The notes: a model not told the origin generated them from the sequence alone. A stretch of DNA of 64,000 nt from Streptomyces sp. CB01635 (GCF_002803065.1 NZ_NNBL01000003.1:703461-767460); one strand, 5' to 3'; numbered from the stretch's first letter, positions 17,716-27,308 are shown. A program made the numbers and translations.

Positions 17716-18312
17716 TCAGGCGAAGTTGACCATCCTGATGTAGCGGGACCAGTCCCAGTACGGGCCAGGGTCGGTGTGGTCCGTGCCGGGGACCTCGTAG
17801 TGCCCGAGGATGTGCTGGCGGTCCATGGGTATGCCGTACTTGGCGCAGATCGCGGCGGTCAGATTGGCCGACGACTGGTAGAGCGCGTCGGTGAAGTACT
17901 CCGGCTGGTCGACCCAGCCCTCGTGCTCGATGCCGATGCTTCGGGTGTTGTAGTCCCAATTCCCGGCGTGCCAGGCGATGTTGCGCTCGCGGACGCACTG
18001 GGCGATGTGGCCGTCGGACGAGCGGACCACGTAGTGCGCGGAGACCTTCTTGGCCGGGTTCTGGAAGATGGCCAGGGCGTCGGCGTACGTCTCCTGGGTT
18101 ACGTGGATGATCACGTAGTTCAGGGGATAGCTGGTGGGACGGCTGGACGCCGTGTAGTTGGAGGTGCTGGCAGGGACGGACTCGGCGCCCGGATAGTCGA
18201 CGGCCTGCGCCCCGGCCCAGGCGCGGGCGGCGGGGAGCAGTGCTGCGGGCACGGCGGCGAGCGCGCCGGCCTGGAGCAACCGGCGCCGGCTCGGAAGTGG
18301 CCTTCGGTCCAT
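17716..18312 (-). CDS. Secreted N-acetylmuramoyl-L-alanine amidase (Amidase_2)
   Basis: This 198-residue enzyme starts with a Tat-type signal: twin arginines in SRRRLLQAG, then a hydrophobic stretch ending near AWAGAQA. The mature part is an AmpD/PGRP-like fold with VIIHVTQ (first zinc His), SAHYVVRSSDGHIAQCV, IGIEHEGW and a final HTDPGPYWDW carrying the last ligands. It cleaves the bond between MurNAc and L-Ala of peptidoglycan outside the cell. Frames continuing upstream to 18474 are unlikely because the signal peptide and a GAGAGG site before the ATG at 18312 fix the start. Confidence 0.9.
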   Translation of the reverse strand: MDRRPLPSRRRLLQAGALAAVPAALLPAARAWAGAQAVDYPGAESVPASTSNYTASSRPTSYPLNYVIIHVTQETYADALAIFQNPAKKVSAHYVVRSSDGHIAQCVRERNIAWHAGNWDYNTRSIGIEHEGWVDQPEYFTDALYQSSANLTAAICAKYGIPMDRQHILGHYEVPGTDHTDPGPYWDWSRYIRMVNFA

Positions 18313-18380
18313 GACTGGTCTGCCTCTCTGGTGGGGACGGTGGGGCAGGGCTTTGTCTGCGAACAGCGAACGGTGCGTCG

Positions 18381-19412
18381 TCAGAAGGTGCGGTGGTCCG
18401 GTCGGGGGAGCGTCGCGGCGACGTCCCTCAAGTGCGCGTGCAGCCCGCGATGCGTCTCCCGTGCCGGCAGCCACTCCTTACGGAGTTTCGCCACGCACGT
18501 GTAGTTCGTGTCGCAGACGTTGGCGAGCGGCGACTCGACGGTCTGCGAGGCGAACTGGTAGGCGTCCAGCTCACTGAAGCCGTAGTCGCGCTCCAGCCAG
18601 CGCACCAGATCGAGTTGGGATATCCGGAACGCGTCCTCGAGAGGCCGCGCCGACCCGGTCGAGATGATGTGCGTGTCCGACTCGATGCGCGGCCACGGCG
18701 TGGCGACGCCCTTGAGGAGCTCGACGATCACGACGGTCCGCATGGCGCACTCGACGGCGACGCCGCACGTCTCGCCCTCGCCCTGCCGCGCGTGCCCGTC
18801 GCCGAGGCTGAGCAGCGCGCCCTCGACGTTCACCCCGAGGTAGCAGGTGACGCCCGCCCGCATCTCCGGCGAGTCCATGTTGCCGCCGTGCGCGTCCGGG
18901 ACGAGCGCCGAGCGGACCTCGAGGTTCGCCGGTGCCACGCCGACCGTTCCGTGCATCGGGTCCATCGGCAGCTCGACCTGGAAGTCGCTGTCGTGCGCAG
19001 TGAACCGGGTCGTGCGTCGCTCCCGGTCGAGGTGCCACATCCATACGACCTCGGGCAGCGGCGGCTGGAGCGTGGCCGTGGTGTGGGTGGACGTGAGTGC
19101 GCCGAAGAGCGGGACTGTCGTAGACGCCGCCCAGTCGCGGGCCGGCTCGACGGAGACGAAGTGCACCGCGACCGTGTCGCCGGGTTCGGCGCCCTCGATG
19201 TGGAAGGGCCCGGTCTGCGGATTGAGGAACGGGAACTCGCACACCTGCGACACCAGGTCCTTCTCGGACCGCACCCGCCCGTCGAAACAGTCCTCCGTGT
19301 ACAGGTCCAGGACCGTGCCCGGCACGATCCGGGCGATGGGCGGCGCGCCGCCGAACGTGTAGGCGTACTCGCCCGGTTCGGGCCGCACGGTCAGGATCCT
19401 GGGGTCGTTCAT
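18381..19412 (-). CDS. Acetamidase/formamidase family protein
   Basis: This 343-residue protein of the FmdA/AmdA family has PGTVLDLYTEDCFDGR near the N-terminus, NPQTGPFHIEGAEPGDTVAVHF (metal-binding His region near 70), PHHTHGGN-like DAHGGNMD and the GDGHARQGEGE motif near 205. The family hydrolyses short-chain amides to acid and ammonia, in a metal-dependent way. It overlaps the APC permease gene by four bases, so amide or amine uptake and hydrolysis are probably coupled for nitrogen supply. The exact amide is unknown. Confidence 0.87.
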   Translation of the reverse strand: MNDPRILTVRPEPGEYAYTFGGAPPIARIVPGTVLDLYTEDCFDGRVRSEKDLVSQVCEFPFLNPQTGPFHIEGAEPGDTVAVHFVSVEPARDWAASTTVPLFGALTSTHTTATLQPPLPEVVWMWHLDRERRTTRFTAHDSDFQVELPMDPMHGTVGVAPANLEVRSALVPDAHGGNMDSPEMRAGVTCYLGVNVEGALLSLGDGHARQGEGETCGVAVECAMRTVVIVELLKGVATPWPRIESDTHIISTGSARPLEDAFRISQLDLVRWLERDYGFSELDAYQFASQTVESPLANVCDTNYTCVAKLRKEWLPARETHRGLHAHLRDVAATLPRPDHRTF

Positions 19413-20935
19413 CGCTGTGCTGCTCCGCTCTGTGAGGTGGGTGCGTCAGGGTCCGGGCCTGGGGCCGGTGCTCCGTCGGGTGCGTCGTCGTCGAGATGGA
19501 CGCGTCCGGTCTCCGCTATACGTTCCGGATGGCGCCGCAGGAGCACTGCGAGCACCACGACCCCTGCGAGCATCCACGCGGCGACGACCGGGCCCGCGTA
19601 GGAAACCGGCGCCGTCAGCTCCGACACGAAGTCGAAGACCGGTAGGCCCGCGGCCGTGAGCAGCGCGGGCACGAAGGCGACGATGCCGAGGAGCGGGAGG
19701 ACGAGATGGCGCACCGGGCGCAGAGCGGAGCGACCGCGGCGCAGGAAGTACCCGGCACAGGCGAGGTTCGCCACGATGTACACACCGATGATGACCGTGA
19801 CGATCACCGTCGCCAGGAGCAGGAACGCCGTCACCGGGTCGTAGGCGAAACCGAGCCCGAGCATCGCCGCGACCGCGACGACGAACTGGACGGCGACGCC
19901 GGTGACGGGGGAGCGGCGCACCGGGTGCAGGCGCGCGAAGCCGCTCGGGAAGACGCCGATCCGGCCGAGGGCGAACGCCGTGCGTGTCGAGACGTTGGCG
20001 CACGCGTTGGCGTTCGCGATCGTCGAGTTCACCACCGCCAGGAACACCAGGACCCAGAAGAGGCCGAAGGAGGCGCGGGCCACGCCCTCCCACGACGCGG
20101 CGCCCTCCGCTCCGAACGTCGCGAACCTGCCGGGCCCGAAGTACACCGACATCGCGTACGTCGTCAGTACGTAGAAGAGCCCGATCGCCAGGGCCGCCCC
20201 GAGGACGGCCCGGTGCATGGTGCGCCGTGGGTCGCGGGTCTCCTCGGCGAGGGGCGCCGCCGCCTCGAAACCGGCGAACGCCAGCACCGTGTACACCGAA
20301 CCGGCGAAGACGCCGCTCCAGCCCTCGTACCCCGGTGCCGAGTGCGAAGTGCCGAACACCGAAAGGGTGTTGTCGCCGCCCGCCTTCGAGATCAGCAGGA
20401 TCGCGAAGGCCAGGAAGACGACGACTTCGAAGGCGCCGAGCACCGTCCCGAAGCGTGCCGACGCGCGCACTCCGAAGTAGCCTGCCACGGCGATGATCGC
20501 GGCTCCGGCGAGCGACCACGGCCACCACAGGTCCGCCGGGTACGACGACCACTCGTTGTGCAGCGTCCCGGCCGTGGTGAAGCCCAGCTGCAGCAGAAGC
20601 AGAGGCGGCACAAGGGCCTCGACGAACACATAGCCCCAGCCGACGAGGAAACCCACGCTCGGATGGAGGCCGCGCGCGGCGTACGTCGATACGGAGCCGG
20701 CCGCGGGCAGTTCGCGTGCCAGCTCCGCCACGCACGACGCCGTGAACAGACAGGCCACCAGCGCGATCAGCACGGACAGCGGCAGGCTGCCGCCCGCGAA
20801 CGCCGTACCCGCCGGGATCGACGCGGCGACCGCGGCCGCCGGCGCCATCGCCGTGATGCTCTGGAACAGGACCTCGCGCAGCCCGATCGCCCCGCGCCGC
20901 AGTCCCGTTCCGTTCTGAACGTCCACCCCCGACAC
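19409..20935 (-). CDS. APC-superfamily amino acid/amine permease
   Basis: This 508-residue integral membrane protein has about 12 helices. It starts with the APC signature LREVLFQSITAMAPAAAVAASIP and carries the GFEAAAPLAEETRDPRRTMHRAV loop near residues 220-245 typical of this superfamily. It imports an amino acid, amine or amide, presumably the substrate or product of the coupled formamidase. I prefer the GTG at 20935, which has a G-rich site six bases upstream; a GTG at 20953 adds six residues but lacks a ribosome site. The C-terminal tail is acidic and Pro-rich. Confidence 0.87.
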   Translation of the reverse strand: MSGVDVQNGTGLRRGAIGLREVLFQSITAMAPAAAVAASIPAGTAFAGGSLPLSVLIALVACLFTASCVAELARELPAAGSVSTYAARGLHPSVGFLVGWGYVFVEALVPPLLLLQLGFTTAGTLHNEWSSYPADLWWPWSLAGAAIIAVAGYFGVRASARFGTVLGAFEVVVFLAFAILLISKAGGDNTLSVFGTSHSAPGYEGWSGVFAGSVYTVLAFAGFEAAAPLAEETRDPRRTMHRAVLGAALAIGLFYVLTTYAMSVYFGPGRFATFGAEGAASWEGVARASFGLFWVLVFLAVVNSTIANANACANVSTRTAFALGRIGVFPSGFARLHPVRRSPVTGVAVQFVVAVAAMLGLGFAYDPVTAFLLLATVIVTVIIGVYIVANLACAGYFLRRGRSALRPVRHLVLPLLGIVAFVPALLTAAGLPVFDFVSELTAPVSYAGPVVAAWMLAGVVVLAVLLRRHPERIAETGRVHLDDDAPDGAPAPGPDPDAPTSQSGAAQR

Positions 20936-20960
20936 CTGAATCCCCCGATCCACGTGACCG

Positions 20961-20984
20961 CGCCACCGCGCCGAGGCGGTGGCG
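20961..20984 (-). promoter_or_regulatory. Hairpin immediately upstream of the permease start
   Basis: A perfect 9-base inverted repeat, CGCCACCGC (20961-20969) and GCGGTGGCG (20976-20984) with a 6-base loop, sits about 25 bases before the preferred start of the permease gene. It could shape the 5' leader of the permease-formamidase mRNA or mark an operator. Confidence 0.4.
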
Positions 20985-21078
20985 TTCCGCGTGAATTACG
21001 TTAAGGGCCTTGGCGGTTGGGGCGGAAGGGGGCGCGGCGGGCCTGTGGATAACTCGCCCATTGTGAACAACCGCACGT

Positions 21079-21157
21079 CAGAGGTCCGAACCTCTGGCAC
21101 TTCGCGCGCCACGGCGCAGGGGGTCCACGCGACCCGCGCGCCACGGCCCAGGGGTCC
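21079..21157. promoter_or_regulatory. Dyad plus direct repeat between the ROK gene and the permease operon
   Basis: CAGAGGT-ccga-ACCTCTG (21079-21096) is a perfect 7-base dyad. It is followed by a direct repeat of about 23 bases beginning CGCGCGCCACGGC at 21103 and again at 21135 (period 32, ending in CAGGGG(G)TCC). The dyad is either the terminator of the ROK gene or an operator for the permease-formamidase operon. The direct repeat has no assigned role. Confidence 0.45.
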
Positions 21158-21174
21158 AGACGGCCATCGGTGTC

Positions 21175-22380
21175 CTACACGCTCGCCGCCACCGGGTCGT
21201 CGAGCACCGCCCGCACCACCGAGTGCGCCGCACCGAGCAGAGGGCCGTCGGACCCCAGGCGCGACACCGTCACCCCGTCGGCCGGCGTCGCCGTCCGGCG
21301 CGTCAACTCCCGCTCCAGCGCGGGCAGTAGCCACGGCGCGAGACGCGACAGCGCCCCGCCGAGCACGACCGCCCGAGGGTCGAGGAGGTTCACCGCCCCG
21401 GTCAGCGCGATGCCCATGGCGGCCCCGGCCCCGCGCAGCGCCCGCCGGGCATCCGTGTCCCCTGCCGCGGCGCGCTCGGCGAGCAGGCCCACCCGGTCCT
21501 CGCCGGGACCGAGGCCCGCCGCGCGCAGCACGGCCTCCTCGCCCGCGTACTGCTCCAGGCAGCCGCGCCCTCCGCACGGGCACGCCGGGCCCTCAGGGCG
21601 GACCGGAACGTGCCCCAACTCGCCCGCGAATCCACGGGTTCCGCGCAGCAGCTTGCCGTCGACGACGAGCGCCGCGCCGATGCCGATCTCGGCCGAGACG
21701 TGCAGGAAGTCGGCGGGGGTCTCCTCGCCGAGCCAGAGCTCGGCGAGTGCCCCGAAATTCGCCTCGTTGTCGACGCTCAGCGGCAGAACGGACCGTGGCT
21801 CGGCCGGTGTCGGCAGCAGGGCGGAGACGTCCGTGTCGTGCCAGTCCAGGTTGGGCGCCCGGACCACCGTATGCGTGCCGCGCGCGACCAGGCCCGGCAC
21901 CGCGACCGCGAGGCCCGCCGGGCGCAGCCCCTCCCGTTCGGCACGGGCCGTCACCTCCCGGATCAGCACGGACAGTTCCTTGAGGACGGGGCCGGGCGCG
22001 CGCCCGCGGTTGGCGACGCGGCGCACGGCACGCGCGCGTACCTCGCCGCTGAGATCGACCGCGCACACCGCGAGATGGTCGACACCGACCTCGGCCCCGA
22101 TCCCGGCGGGACCGCTGCGGCTGACGACGAGTGCCGAGCCGGGACGCCCGACCCTGCCGGGCCGCTGCGGGCCGAGCTCCTCGATCAGACCCGACCGGAT
22201 CAGTTCGTCGACGAGCGTCGAAACCGCGGCCCTGGTCAGCCCGATGTGCTGGGCGACCGTGGCCCGCGACAACGGTCCGTCCGTGGCGACGGAGTGCATG
22301 ACCCGCGAGAGGTTGCGCCGGCGCATGCCCTGCTGGGTGTCGGGCGTGCCGGGCCGGGGCTCGTGCAGTGGTGCGGTCAT
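21175..22380 (-). CDS. ROK-family transcriptional regulator (XylR-like)
   Basis: This 401-residue repressor has an N-terminal winged helix (SRATVAQHIGLTRAAVSTLVDELIRSGLI, about residues 35-65) and a sugar-kinase-like ROK domain with an SVDNEANFGALAEL segment and the zinc motif CPCGGRGCLEQYAG. It lies 76 bases downstream of xylB on the same strand and next to xylA, so it is expected to repress xylose genes and respond to xylose. I chose the ATG at 22380, where the protein begins MTAPLHEPRPGTP as is usual for streptomycete members; starts at 22398 and 22416 are possible. Confidence 0.88.
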   Translation of the reverse strand: MTAPLHEPRPGTPDTQQGMRRRNLSRVMHSVATDGPLSRATVAQHIGLTRAAVSTLVDELIRSGLIEELGPQRPGRVGRPGSALVVSRSGPAGIGAEVGVDHLAVCAVDLSGEVRARAVRRVANRGRAPGPVLKELSVLIREVTARAEREGLRPAGLAVAVPGLVARGTHTVVRAPNLDWHDTDVSALLPTPAEPRSVLPLSVDNEANFGALAELWLGEETPADFLHVSAEIGIGAALVVDGKLLRGTRGFAGELGHVPVRPEGPACPCGGRGCLEQYAGEEAVLRAAGLGPGEDRVGLLAERAAAGDTDARRALRGAGAAMGIALTGAVNLLDPRAVVLGGALSRLAPWLLPALERELTRRTATPADGVTVSRLGSDGPLLGAAHSVVRAVLDDPVAASV

Positions 22381-22456
22381 GCCTCCGGACACTCCCATGG
22401 GGTCGGGCCGGCGCACGCGGCCGTCGGCCTTCCTGGATCCTCGGTCGACGGGGTGG

Positions 22457-23896
22457 TCAGCGCGGACCCCTGTCCAGGAGCGGGGCCGCGTCGGAGAGTA
22501 CCCCGGAGATCCGTGCCAGCGCCGCCGCGTCCTGCTCCACAGGATCCAGAACAGGCCCCTGCGCCGTTCCCCAGCGCCGCGCCACCGCCGCCGGATCCTC
22601 CCCGGTCAACAGCCCGGCGGCCTGTGCCGCGGCGCCGAGCGCGACCAGCTCGCGGGCCTCGGGCACCTGCACCGCACGGCCCGAGAGCCGTCGTACGGTC
22701 TGCTGCCAGGCCGTTCCCCGGGCGCCGCCCCCGATGAGCAGCAGCGGCACCGACAGGTCGGCGTCAGCGTCGAGGACCAGGTCGAGCGCGCCCAAGAGCG
22801 CGTGGACTGCGCCGTCGTAGGCGGCCTGCAGGAGCTGGCCTCCCGTGGTGTCGTGCCGCAGTCCGTGCAACAGCCCTGAGGCGTTCGGCAGATCGGGGGT
22901 GCGCTCGCCGTCCAGGTACGGCAGCAGCGTGATGTCGCCGCCGGGTTCCACGGCCTCGCGGTCCAGGCCGAGCAGCGCGGCGACCCGGTCGACGGCCAGC
23001 GTGCAGTTCAGGGTGCACGCGAGTGGCAGCCAGTCGCCGCGCGCGTCGGCGAAGCCGGCGACAGTGCCGGTCGGGTCCGCGGGGCGGTGCCGCGACACCG
23101 CGTACACCGTGCCGGACGTGCCGAGGCTGAGGACCGGGGTGCCGGGCCGGAGTCCGAGGCCGAGGGCGGCCGCCGCATTGTCGCCCGTGCCCGCGGCCAC
23201 CAGCGTCCCCCTGGAGAAGGGCAGTTCACCCGAGCCGTGGACCGTACCGGCCACCTCTCCGGGGCGCACGACCCGGGGGAGCAGCGCCGGATCGAGCCCC
23301 ACGCGCGCGAGGATGTCGTCGTCGTACGACTCCGTGGCCGAGGCCCACCAGCCCGTGCCCGAGGCGTCGCCCCGGTCCGTCGTGCCGTCGCCGGTCAGCC
23401 GCTGCGTGAGGTAGTCGTGCGGCAGCCGCACGGCGGCCGTGGCGCGTACCGCGTCCGGCTCGTGCTCGGCCAGCCATGCCCACTTGCTGACGGTGAACGA
23501 GGCCCCGGGCACACTGCCCACCCGCTCGGCCCACGCCTTGGGGCCGCCCATCTCGTCGATGAGGCGGCGGGCCTGGGGCGCCGAACGCACATCGTTCCAG
23601 AGCAGCGCGGGACGTACCGGCCGGCCGGCGGCGTCGAGCGTGACGAGGCCGTGCTGCTGACCGCCGACCGACACTGCCGAGGCCCGGTGCGCCGCATCAC
23701 CGCACTGGCGCAGCGCCTCGCACAGTGCGGTCCACCACTGCTCGGGGTCGCTCTCGCGGCCCTGCCCCGAGCTGACCGTGTGGGGTGCCTGGCCGCTCGC
23801 CACGACCGCGCCCGTGGCGGCGTCGACGACCAGGGCCTTCGTGGACTGCGTGGAGCTGTCCACCCCGACGACGAGTGGTCCATCGGCTGATGACAT
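22457..23896 (-). CDS. xylB: Xylulokinase
   Basis: This 479-residue FGGY sugar kinase opens with VVGVDSSTQSTKALVV (phosphate-1 motif) and has SVGGQQHGLVTLD, LLWNDVRSAPQ and the catalytic-Asp region GDASGTGWW, followed by LSLGTSGTVYAV and LIGGGARGTAWQQ in the C-terminal half. It phosphorylates D-xylulose with ATP to give xylulose-5-phosphate. A GGGAGAG site precedes the ATG at 23896, so frames continuing upstream to 24151 are not used. It is divergent from xylA across a 166-base promoter region and lies upstream of the ROK regulator. Confidence 0.94.
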   Translation of the reverse strand: MSSADGPLVVGVDSSTQSTKALVVDAATGAVVASGQAPHTVSSGQGRESDPEQWWTALCEALRQCGDAAHRASAVSVGGQQHGLVTLDAAGRPVRPALLWNDVRSAPQARRLIDEMGGPKAWAERVGSVPGASFTVSKWAWLAEHEPDAVRATAAVRLPHDYLTQRLTGDGTTDRGDASGTGWWASATESYDDDILARVGLDPALLPRVVRPGEVAGTVHGSGELPFSRGTLVAAGTGDNAAAALGLGLRPGTPVLSLGTSGTVYAVSRHRPADPTGTVAGFADARGDWLPLACTLNCTLAVDRVAALLGLDREAVEPGGDITLLPYLDGERTPDLPNASGLLHGLRHDTTGGQLLQAAYDGAVHALLGALDLVLDADADLSVPLLLIGGGARGTAWQQTVRRLSGRAVQVPEARELVALGAAAQAAGLLTGEDPAAVARRWGTAQGPVLDPVEQDAAALARISGVLSDAAPLLDRGPR

Positions 23897-24062
23897 CCGG
23901 CTCTCCCGTTCCCGACAAAACGATTCCGTGGCTGTCCGAGGTACATGTGCGACAGAGCGTTCACCCGATGCTCTCCCGATGTGCCTCTTCCCAGTGGCGT
24001 GTCCGCATACTAATTTGTAAAGTGCCATGACGAAATAGGCGTGACTGGCGAGGAGCCGCGAC
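23897..24062. promoter_or_regulatory. Divergent xylB/xylA promoter region
   Basis: These 166 bases separate the divergent xylose genes and must carry both promoters. An unusually AT-rich island (24007-24023, ATACTAATTTGTAAAGT) in otherwise GC-rich DNA is the likely xylA promoter/operator core. It resembles one half of ROK-type operators of the TTAGTTTGT kind, but I see no perfect dyad. The xylA ribosome site is GAGGAG before 24063. Confidence 0.45.
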
Positions 24063-25229
24063 ATGACGTACCGACCCACCCCCGACGACAAGTTCAGCTT
24101 CGGCCTGTGGACGGTCGGCTGGCAGGGGCGCGACCCGTTCGGCGACGCCACCCGCGCCGCCCTCGACCCGGCCGAGTCCGTGCGGCGCCTGGCCGACCTC
24201 GGCGCCTACGGAGTGACGTTCCACGACGACGACCTGATCCCCTTCGGGGCCTCGGACACCGAGCGCGAGTCGCACGTCAAGCGCTTCCGGCAGGCCCTCG
24301 ACTCCACCGGCCTGATCGTCCCGATGGCCACCACGAACCTCTTCACGCACCCCGTCTTCAAGGACGGCGCGTTCACCGCGAACGACCGGGACGTGCGCCG
24401 GTACGCCCTGCGCAAGACCATCCGCAACATCGATCTCGCCGTCGAACTCGGGGCGAAGACGTACGTCGCCTGGGGCGGCCGCGAGGGTGCCGAATCCGGC
24501 GCGGCCAAGGACGTACGGGCCGCGCTCGACCGGATGAAGGAGGCGTTCGACCTGCTCGGCGAGTACGTCGTTCAGCAGGGCTACGACCTGAAGTTCGCGA
24601 TCGAGCCGAAGCCGAACGAGCCGCGCGGCGACATCCTCCTGCCCACTGTCGGCCACGCCCTCGCCTTCATCGAGCGCCTGGAGCGGCCCGAGATGTACGG
24701 CGTGAACCCGGAGGTGGGCCACGAGCAGATGGCGGGGCTCAACTTCCCGCACGGCATCGCCCAGGCACTGTGGGCGGGCAAGCTCTTCCACATCGACCTC
24801 AACGGCCAGACGGGCATCAAGTACGACCAGGACCTCCGCTTCGGCGCGGGCGACCTGCGCTCGGCGTTCTGGCTGGTCGACCTGCTGGAGACCGCCGGGT
24901 ACGAGGGGCCGCGGCACTTCGACTTCAAGCCGCCGCGCACCGAGGACTACGACGGCGTGTGGGCGTCGGCCGAGGGCTGCATGCGCAACTACCTGATCCT
25001 GCGCGAGCGTGCGGCCGCGTTCCGGGCCGACCCGGAGGTTCAGGAGGCGCTGCGCGCCTCGCGGCTCGACGAGCTGGTGCAGCCCACCGCCGCCGACGGC
25101 CTGTCGGGGCTGCTCGCCGACGCGAGCGCCTTCGAGGGCTTCGACGTGGAGGCGGCCGCCGCCCGCGGCATGGCCTTCGAGCGCCTCGACCAGCTGGCGA
25201 TGGACCACCTGCTGGCGGCCCGGGGCTGA
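24063..25229 (+). CDS. xylA: Xylose isomerase
   Basis: This 388-residue class I (short) xylose isomerase matches the length of the well-studied streptomycete enzymes. The active-site residues fall at the classical positions: His54 and Asp57 in [11 protein letters not shown], and Glu181 and Lys183 in [10 protein letters not shown]. The metal-binding HIDLNGQ and [13 protein letters not shown] segments follow. It converts D-xylose to D-xylulose, the substrate of XylB, and can also isomerise glucose. GAGGAG lies upstream of the ATG. A strong hairpin follows the gene, so it is probably monocistronic. Confidence 0.97.
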   Translation: MTYRPTPDDKFSFGLWTVGWQGRDPFGDATRAALDPAESVRRLADLGAYGVTFHDDDLIPFGASDTERESHVKRFRQALDSTGLIVPMATTNLFTHPVFKDGAFTANDRDVRRYALRKTIRNIDLAVELGAKTYVAWGGREGAESGAAKDVRAALDRMKEAFDLLGEYVVQQGYDLKFAIEPKPNEPRGDILLPTVGHALAFIERLERPEMYGVNPEVGHEQMAGLNFPHGIAQALWAGKLFHIDLNGQTGIKYDQDLRFGAGDLRSAFWLVDLLETAGYEGPRHFDFKPPRTEDYDGVWASAEGCMRNYLILRERAAAFRADPEVQEALRASRLDELVQPTAADGLSGLLADASAFEGFDVEAAAARGMAFERLDQLAMDHLLAARG

Positions 25230-25254
25230 CGGCCACGCGCGCGTAGTGCCCGGT

Positions 25255-25286
25255 TCGGCCCCCGCCAACTCCCGTGCGGGGGCCGA
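25255..25286 (+). terminator. Hairpin terminator after xylA
   Basis: TCGGCCCCCGC (25255-25265) pairs perfectly with GCGGGGGCCGA (25276-25286) around a 10-base loop, 25 bases after the xylA stop. The 11-base GC-rich stem fits a Streptomyces intrinsic terminator without a U-run. Confidence 0.75.
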
Positions 25287-25348
25287 GCCTCAGCCGTTGC
25301 CCCCGGGCGGCGCACCGGGACGTACGTGGCCTCTGGGATACTTCGGCG

Positions 25349-25882
25349 ATGGACACACGCACGACGGAATACGCGGAACCGCCTGGTCAGAAGGGTTCCG
25401 AGGCCGCCCGGCCGCCCGGCGTCCGGTGGGAGCTGAGGGCCGCCGGGCCCGCCGACGTGGAGCCGATCGCCGAGCTGCGCGCCGTCGTCATGCGACCGGA
25501 CCTGGTGCGCCTCGGCCGCTACGACGAGCACCGAGTCCGGCAGCGGCTGCGTGACACGTTCTCCGAGCGGTACACCTCCGTCGTCCTGGCCGACGGCGCG
25601 TTCGTGGGCAGCGTCACGATGCGCCCGGCGCAGTCCGGCGGCCAGTGGATCGAGCACTTCTACCTCGCCCCGGAACAGCAGGGCAGGGGTCTCGGCACGG
25701 CTGTCCTGCGCGCACTGCTCGACCGGGCCGACGCGGCGGGCGAGACCGTACGCCTGGACGTCGTCCAGGGCAGCGCGGCCCGCCGCCTCTACGAGCGCCA
25801 CGGCTTCACCCTCGAATCGGAGGACCCGATCGACGTGTTCCTGGTGCGTGCCCCACGGGTCATGCCAGAGGCCCGCCCCTGA
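25349..25882 (+). CDS. GNAT-family N-acetyltransferase
   Basis: This 177-residue protein has an N-terminal extension of about 25 residues, then a GNAT fold with the acetyl-CoA motif FYLAPEQQGRGLGTAVLRALLDRA (near 110-133) and the final VQGSAARRLYERHGFTLES block. It transfers an acetyl group from acetyl-CoA to an unknown amine. The ATG at 25349 is the first in a sensible position. It stands alone between the xylA terminator and the convergent aldehyde dehydrogenase gene. Confidence 0.85.
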   Translation: MDTRTTEYAEPPGQKGSEAARPPGVRWELRAAGPADVEPIAELRAVVMRPDLVRLGRYDEHRVRQRLRDTFSERYTSVVLADGAFVGSVTMRPAQSGGQWIEHFYLAPEQQGRGLGTAVLRALLDRADAAGETVRLDVVQGSAARRLYERHGFTLESEDPIDVFLVRAPRVMPEARP

Positions 25883-25913
25883 TCCCTGACCTCAAGGGCA
25901 TGGCGCGGACGGT

Positions 25914-27308
25914 TCAGGCCCCGACCCACACCGTGGTGATGTTGCAGAACTCGCGGATTCCGTGGGCCGAGAGCTCCCTGCCGTAGCCGGAGCGCTTGAC
26001 GCCGCCGAACGGGAAGGCCGGGTGCGAGGCCGTCATTCCGTTGACGTAGACGCCGCCCGCCTCGATGTCGCGGGCGAAGCGGTCGATCTCCGCCGCGTCA
26101 TGAGTCCACACGTTGGAACTCAGCCCGAACGGTGAGTCGTTGGCGAGGGCGACGGCCTCGTCCAGGTCGCCGACGCGGTACAGCGTGGCGACCGGGCCGA
26201 AGGTCTCCTCGCGGTGGATGCGCATGTCCTGCGTGATGTCGGTGATGACCGTCGGCTCGTAGTACCAGCCGCTCTTGGCGTACGCCTCGGGGCGCCGGCC
26301 GCCGCACAGCACCGTCGCGCCGCACTCCACGGCGTCGTCCACGAGTTCTTCCAGGTCGGCGCGGCCCTGCTCGCTGGCGAGCGGCCCGACGTCGGTGTTC
26401 TCGTCCATCGGGTCGCCCACGCGCAGGGCCCGCATCCCGGAGACGAACAGCTCGGCGAACTCGTCGTACACGTCCGTGTGCACGATGAACCGCTTCGCCG
26501 CGATGCACGACTGCCCGTTGTTCTGCGCCCGCGCCGTCACAGCGACCTTCGCGGCCTTCGCCACGTCGGCCGACGGCAGCACGACGAACGGGTCGCTGCC
26601 GCCCAGCTCAAGGACCGTCTTCTTGACCTCGTCGCCCGCGATCGAGGCGACGGAACGTCCCGCCGGCTCGCTCCCGGTCAGCGTCGCCGCCACGACCCGC
26701 TCATCGCGGAGTACGCCCTCGACCGCGCGCGAGCCGATGAGCAGCGTCTGGAAGCACCCGTCGGGGAACCCGGCCCTGCGGAACAGGTCCTGGAGGTAGA
26801 GCGCGGTCTGCGGCACGTTCGACGCGTGCTTGAGCAGTCCCACGTTCCCTGCCATCAGGGCGGGCGCGGCGAACCGTACGACCTGCCACAGCGGGAAGTT
26901 CCACGGCATGACGGCGAGGACGACGCCCAGCGGCCGGTAGCGGACATGGGCGCTGACCGCGCCGGAGTCCTCCACGTCCTTGGCCGAGGGGTGCTCGTCG
27001 GCGAGGAGTTCCTGCGCGTGCTCCGCGTACCAGCGCATCGCCTTCGCGCACTTCGCGGCCTCCGCGCGCGCCGCCACGACGGGCTTGCCCATCTCGGTGG
27101 TCATGACGCGTGCGATGTCGTCACGGTCCGCGTCGAGCAGGTCCGCGGCGGCCTGGAGCAGCCGGGCCCGTTCGAAGAACGTGGTGGTGCGGTACGTGCG
27201 GAACGTGCCGGCGGCGAGAAGGAGCCGGTGCTCGATCTCCTCGTCGGTCAGGGCGTCGTACGTCTTGAGCGTCTCGCCGTTCGCGGGGTTGACCGTCGCG
27301 ATGGGCAT
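25914..27308 (-). CDS. NAD(P)-dependent aldehyde dehydrogenase, succinate-semialdehyde type
   Basis: This 464-residue enzyme is of the length and type of succinate-semialdehyde dehydrogenases. It carries VMPWNFPLWQVVRFAAPALMAGN near residues 135-157, VLELGGSDPFVV with the general-base Glu near 237, and NNGQSCIAAKRF with the catalytic Cys near 272. GGAGGT lies seven bases before the ATG at 27308, which rules out longer readings. It oxidises semialdehydes to acids, for example in GABA or polyamine breakdown. No GABA transaminase is adjacent, so the physiological substrate is open. Confidence 0.9.
   Translation of the reverse strand: MPIATVNPANGETLKTYDALTDEEIEHRLLLAAGTFRTYRTTTFFERARLLQAAADLLDADRDDIARVMTTEMGKPVVAARAEAAKCAKAMRWYAEHAQELLADEHPSAKDVEDSGAVSAHVRYRPLGVVLAVMPWNFPLWQVVRFAAPALMAGNVGLLKHASNVPQTALYLQDLFRRAGFPDGCFQTLLIGSRAVEGVLRDERVVAATLTGSEPAGRSVASIAGDEVKKTVLELGGSDPFVVLPSADVAKAAKVAVTARAQNNGQSCIAAKRFIVHTDVYDEFAELFVSGMRALRVGDPMDENTDVGPLASEQGRADLEELVDDAVECGATVLCGGRRPEAYAKSGWYYEPTVITDITQDMRIHREETFGPVATLYRVGDLDEAVALANDSPFGLSSNVWTHDAAEIDRFARDIEAGGVYVNGMTASHPAFPFGGVKRSGYGRELSAHGIREFCNITTVWVGA

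Noticed and set aside
24007..24023. A complete ROK/XylR operator before xylA
   Set aside because: The AT-rich patch resembles a half site only; the second half is not present as a clear inverted copy.
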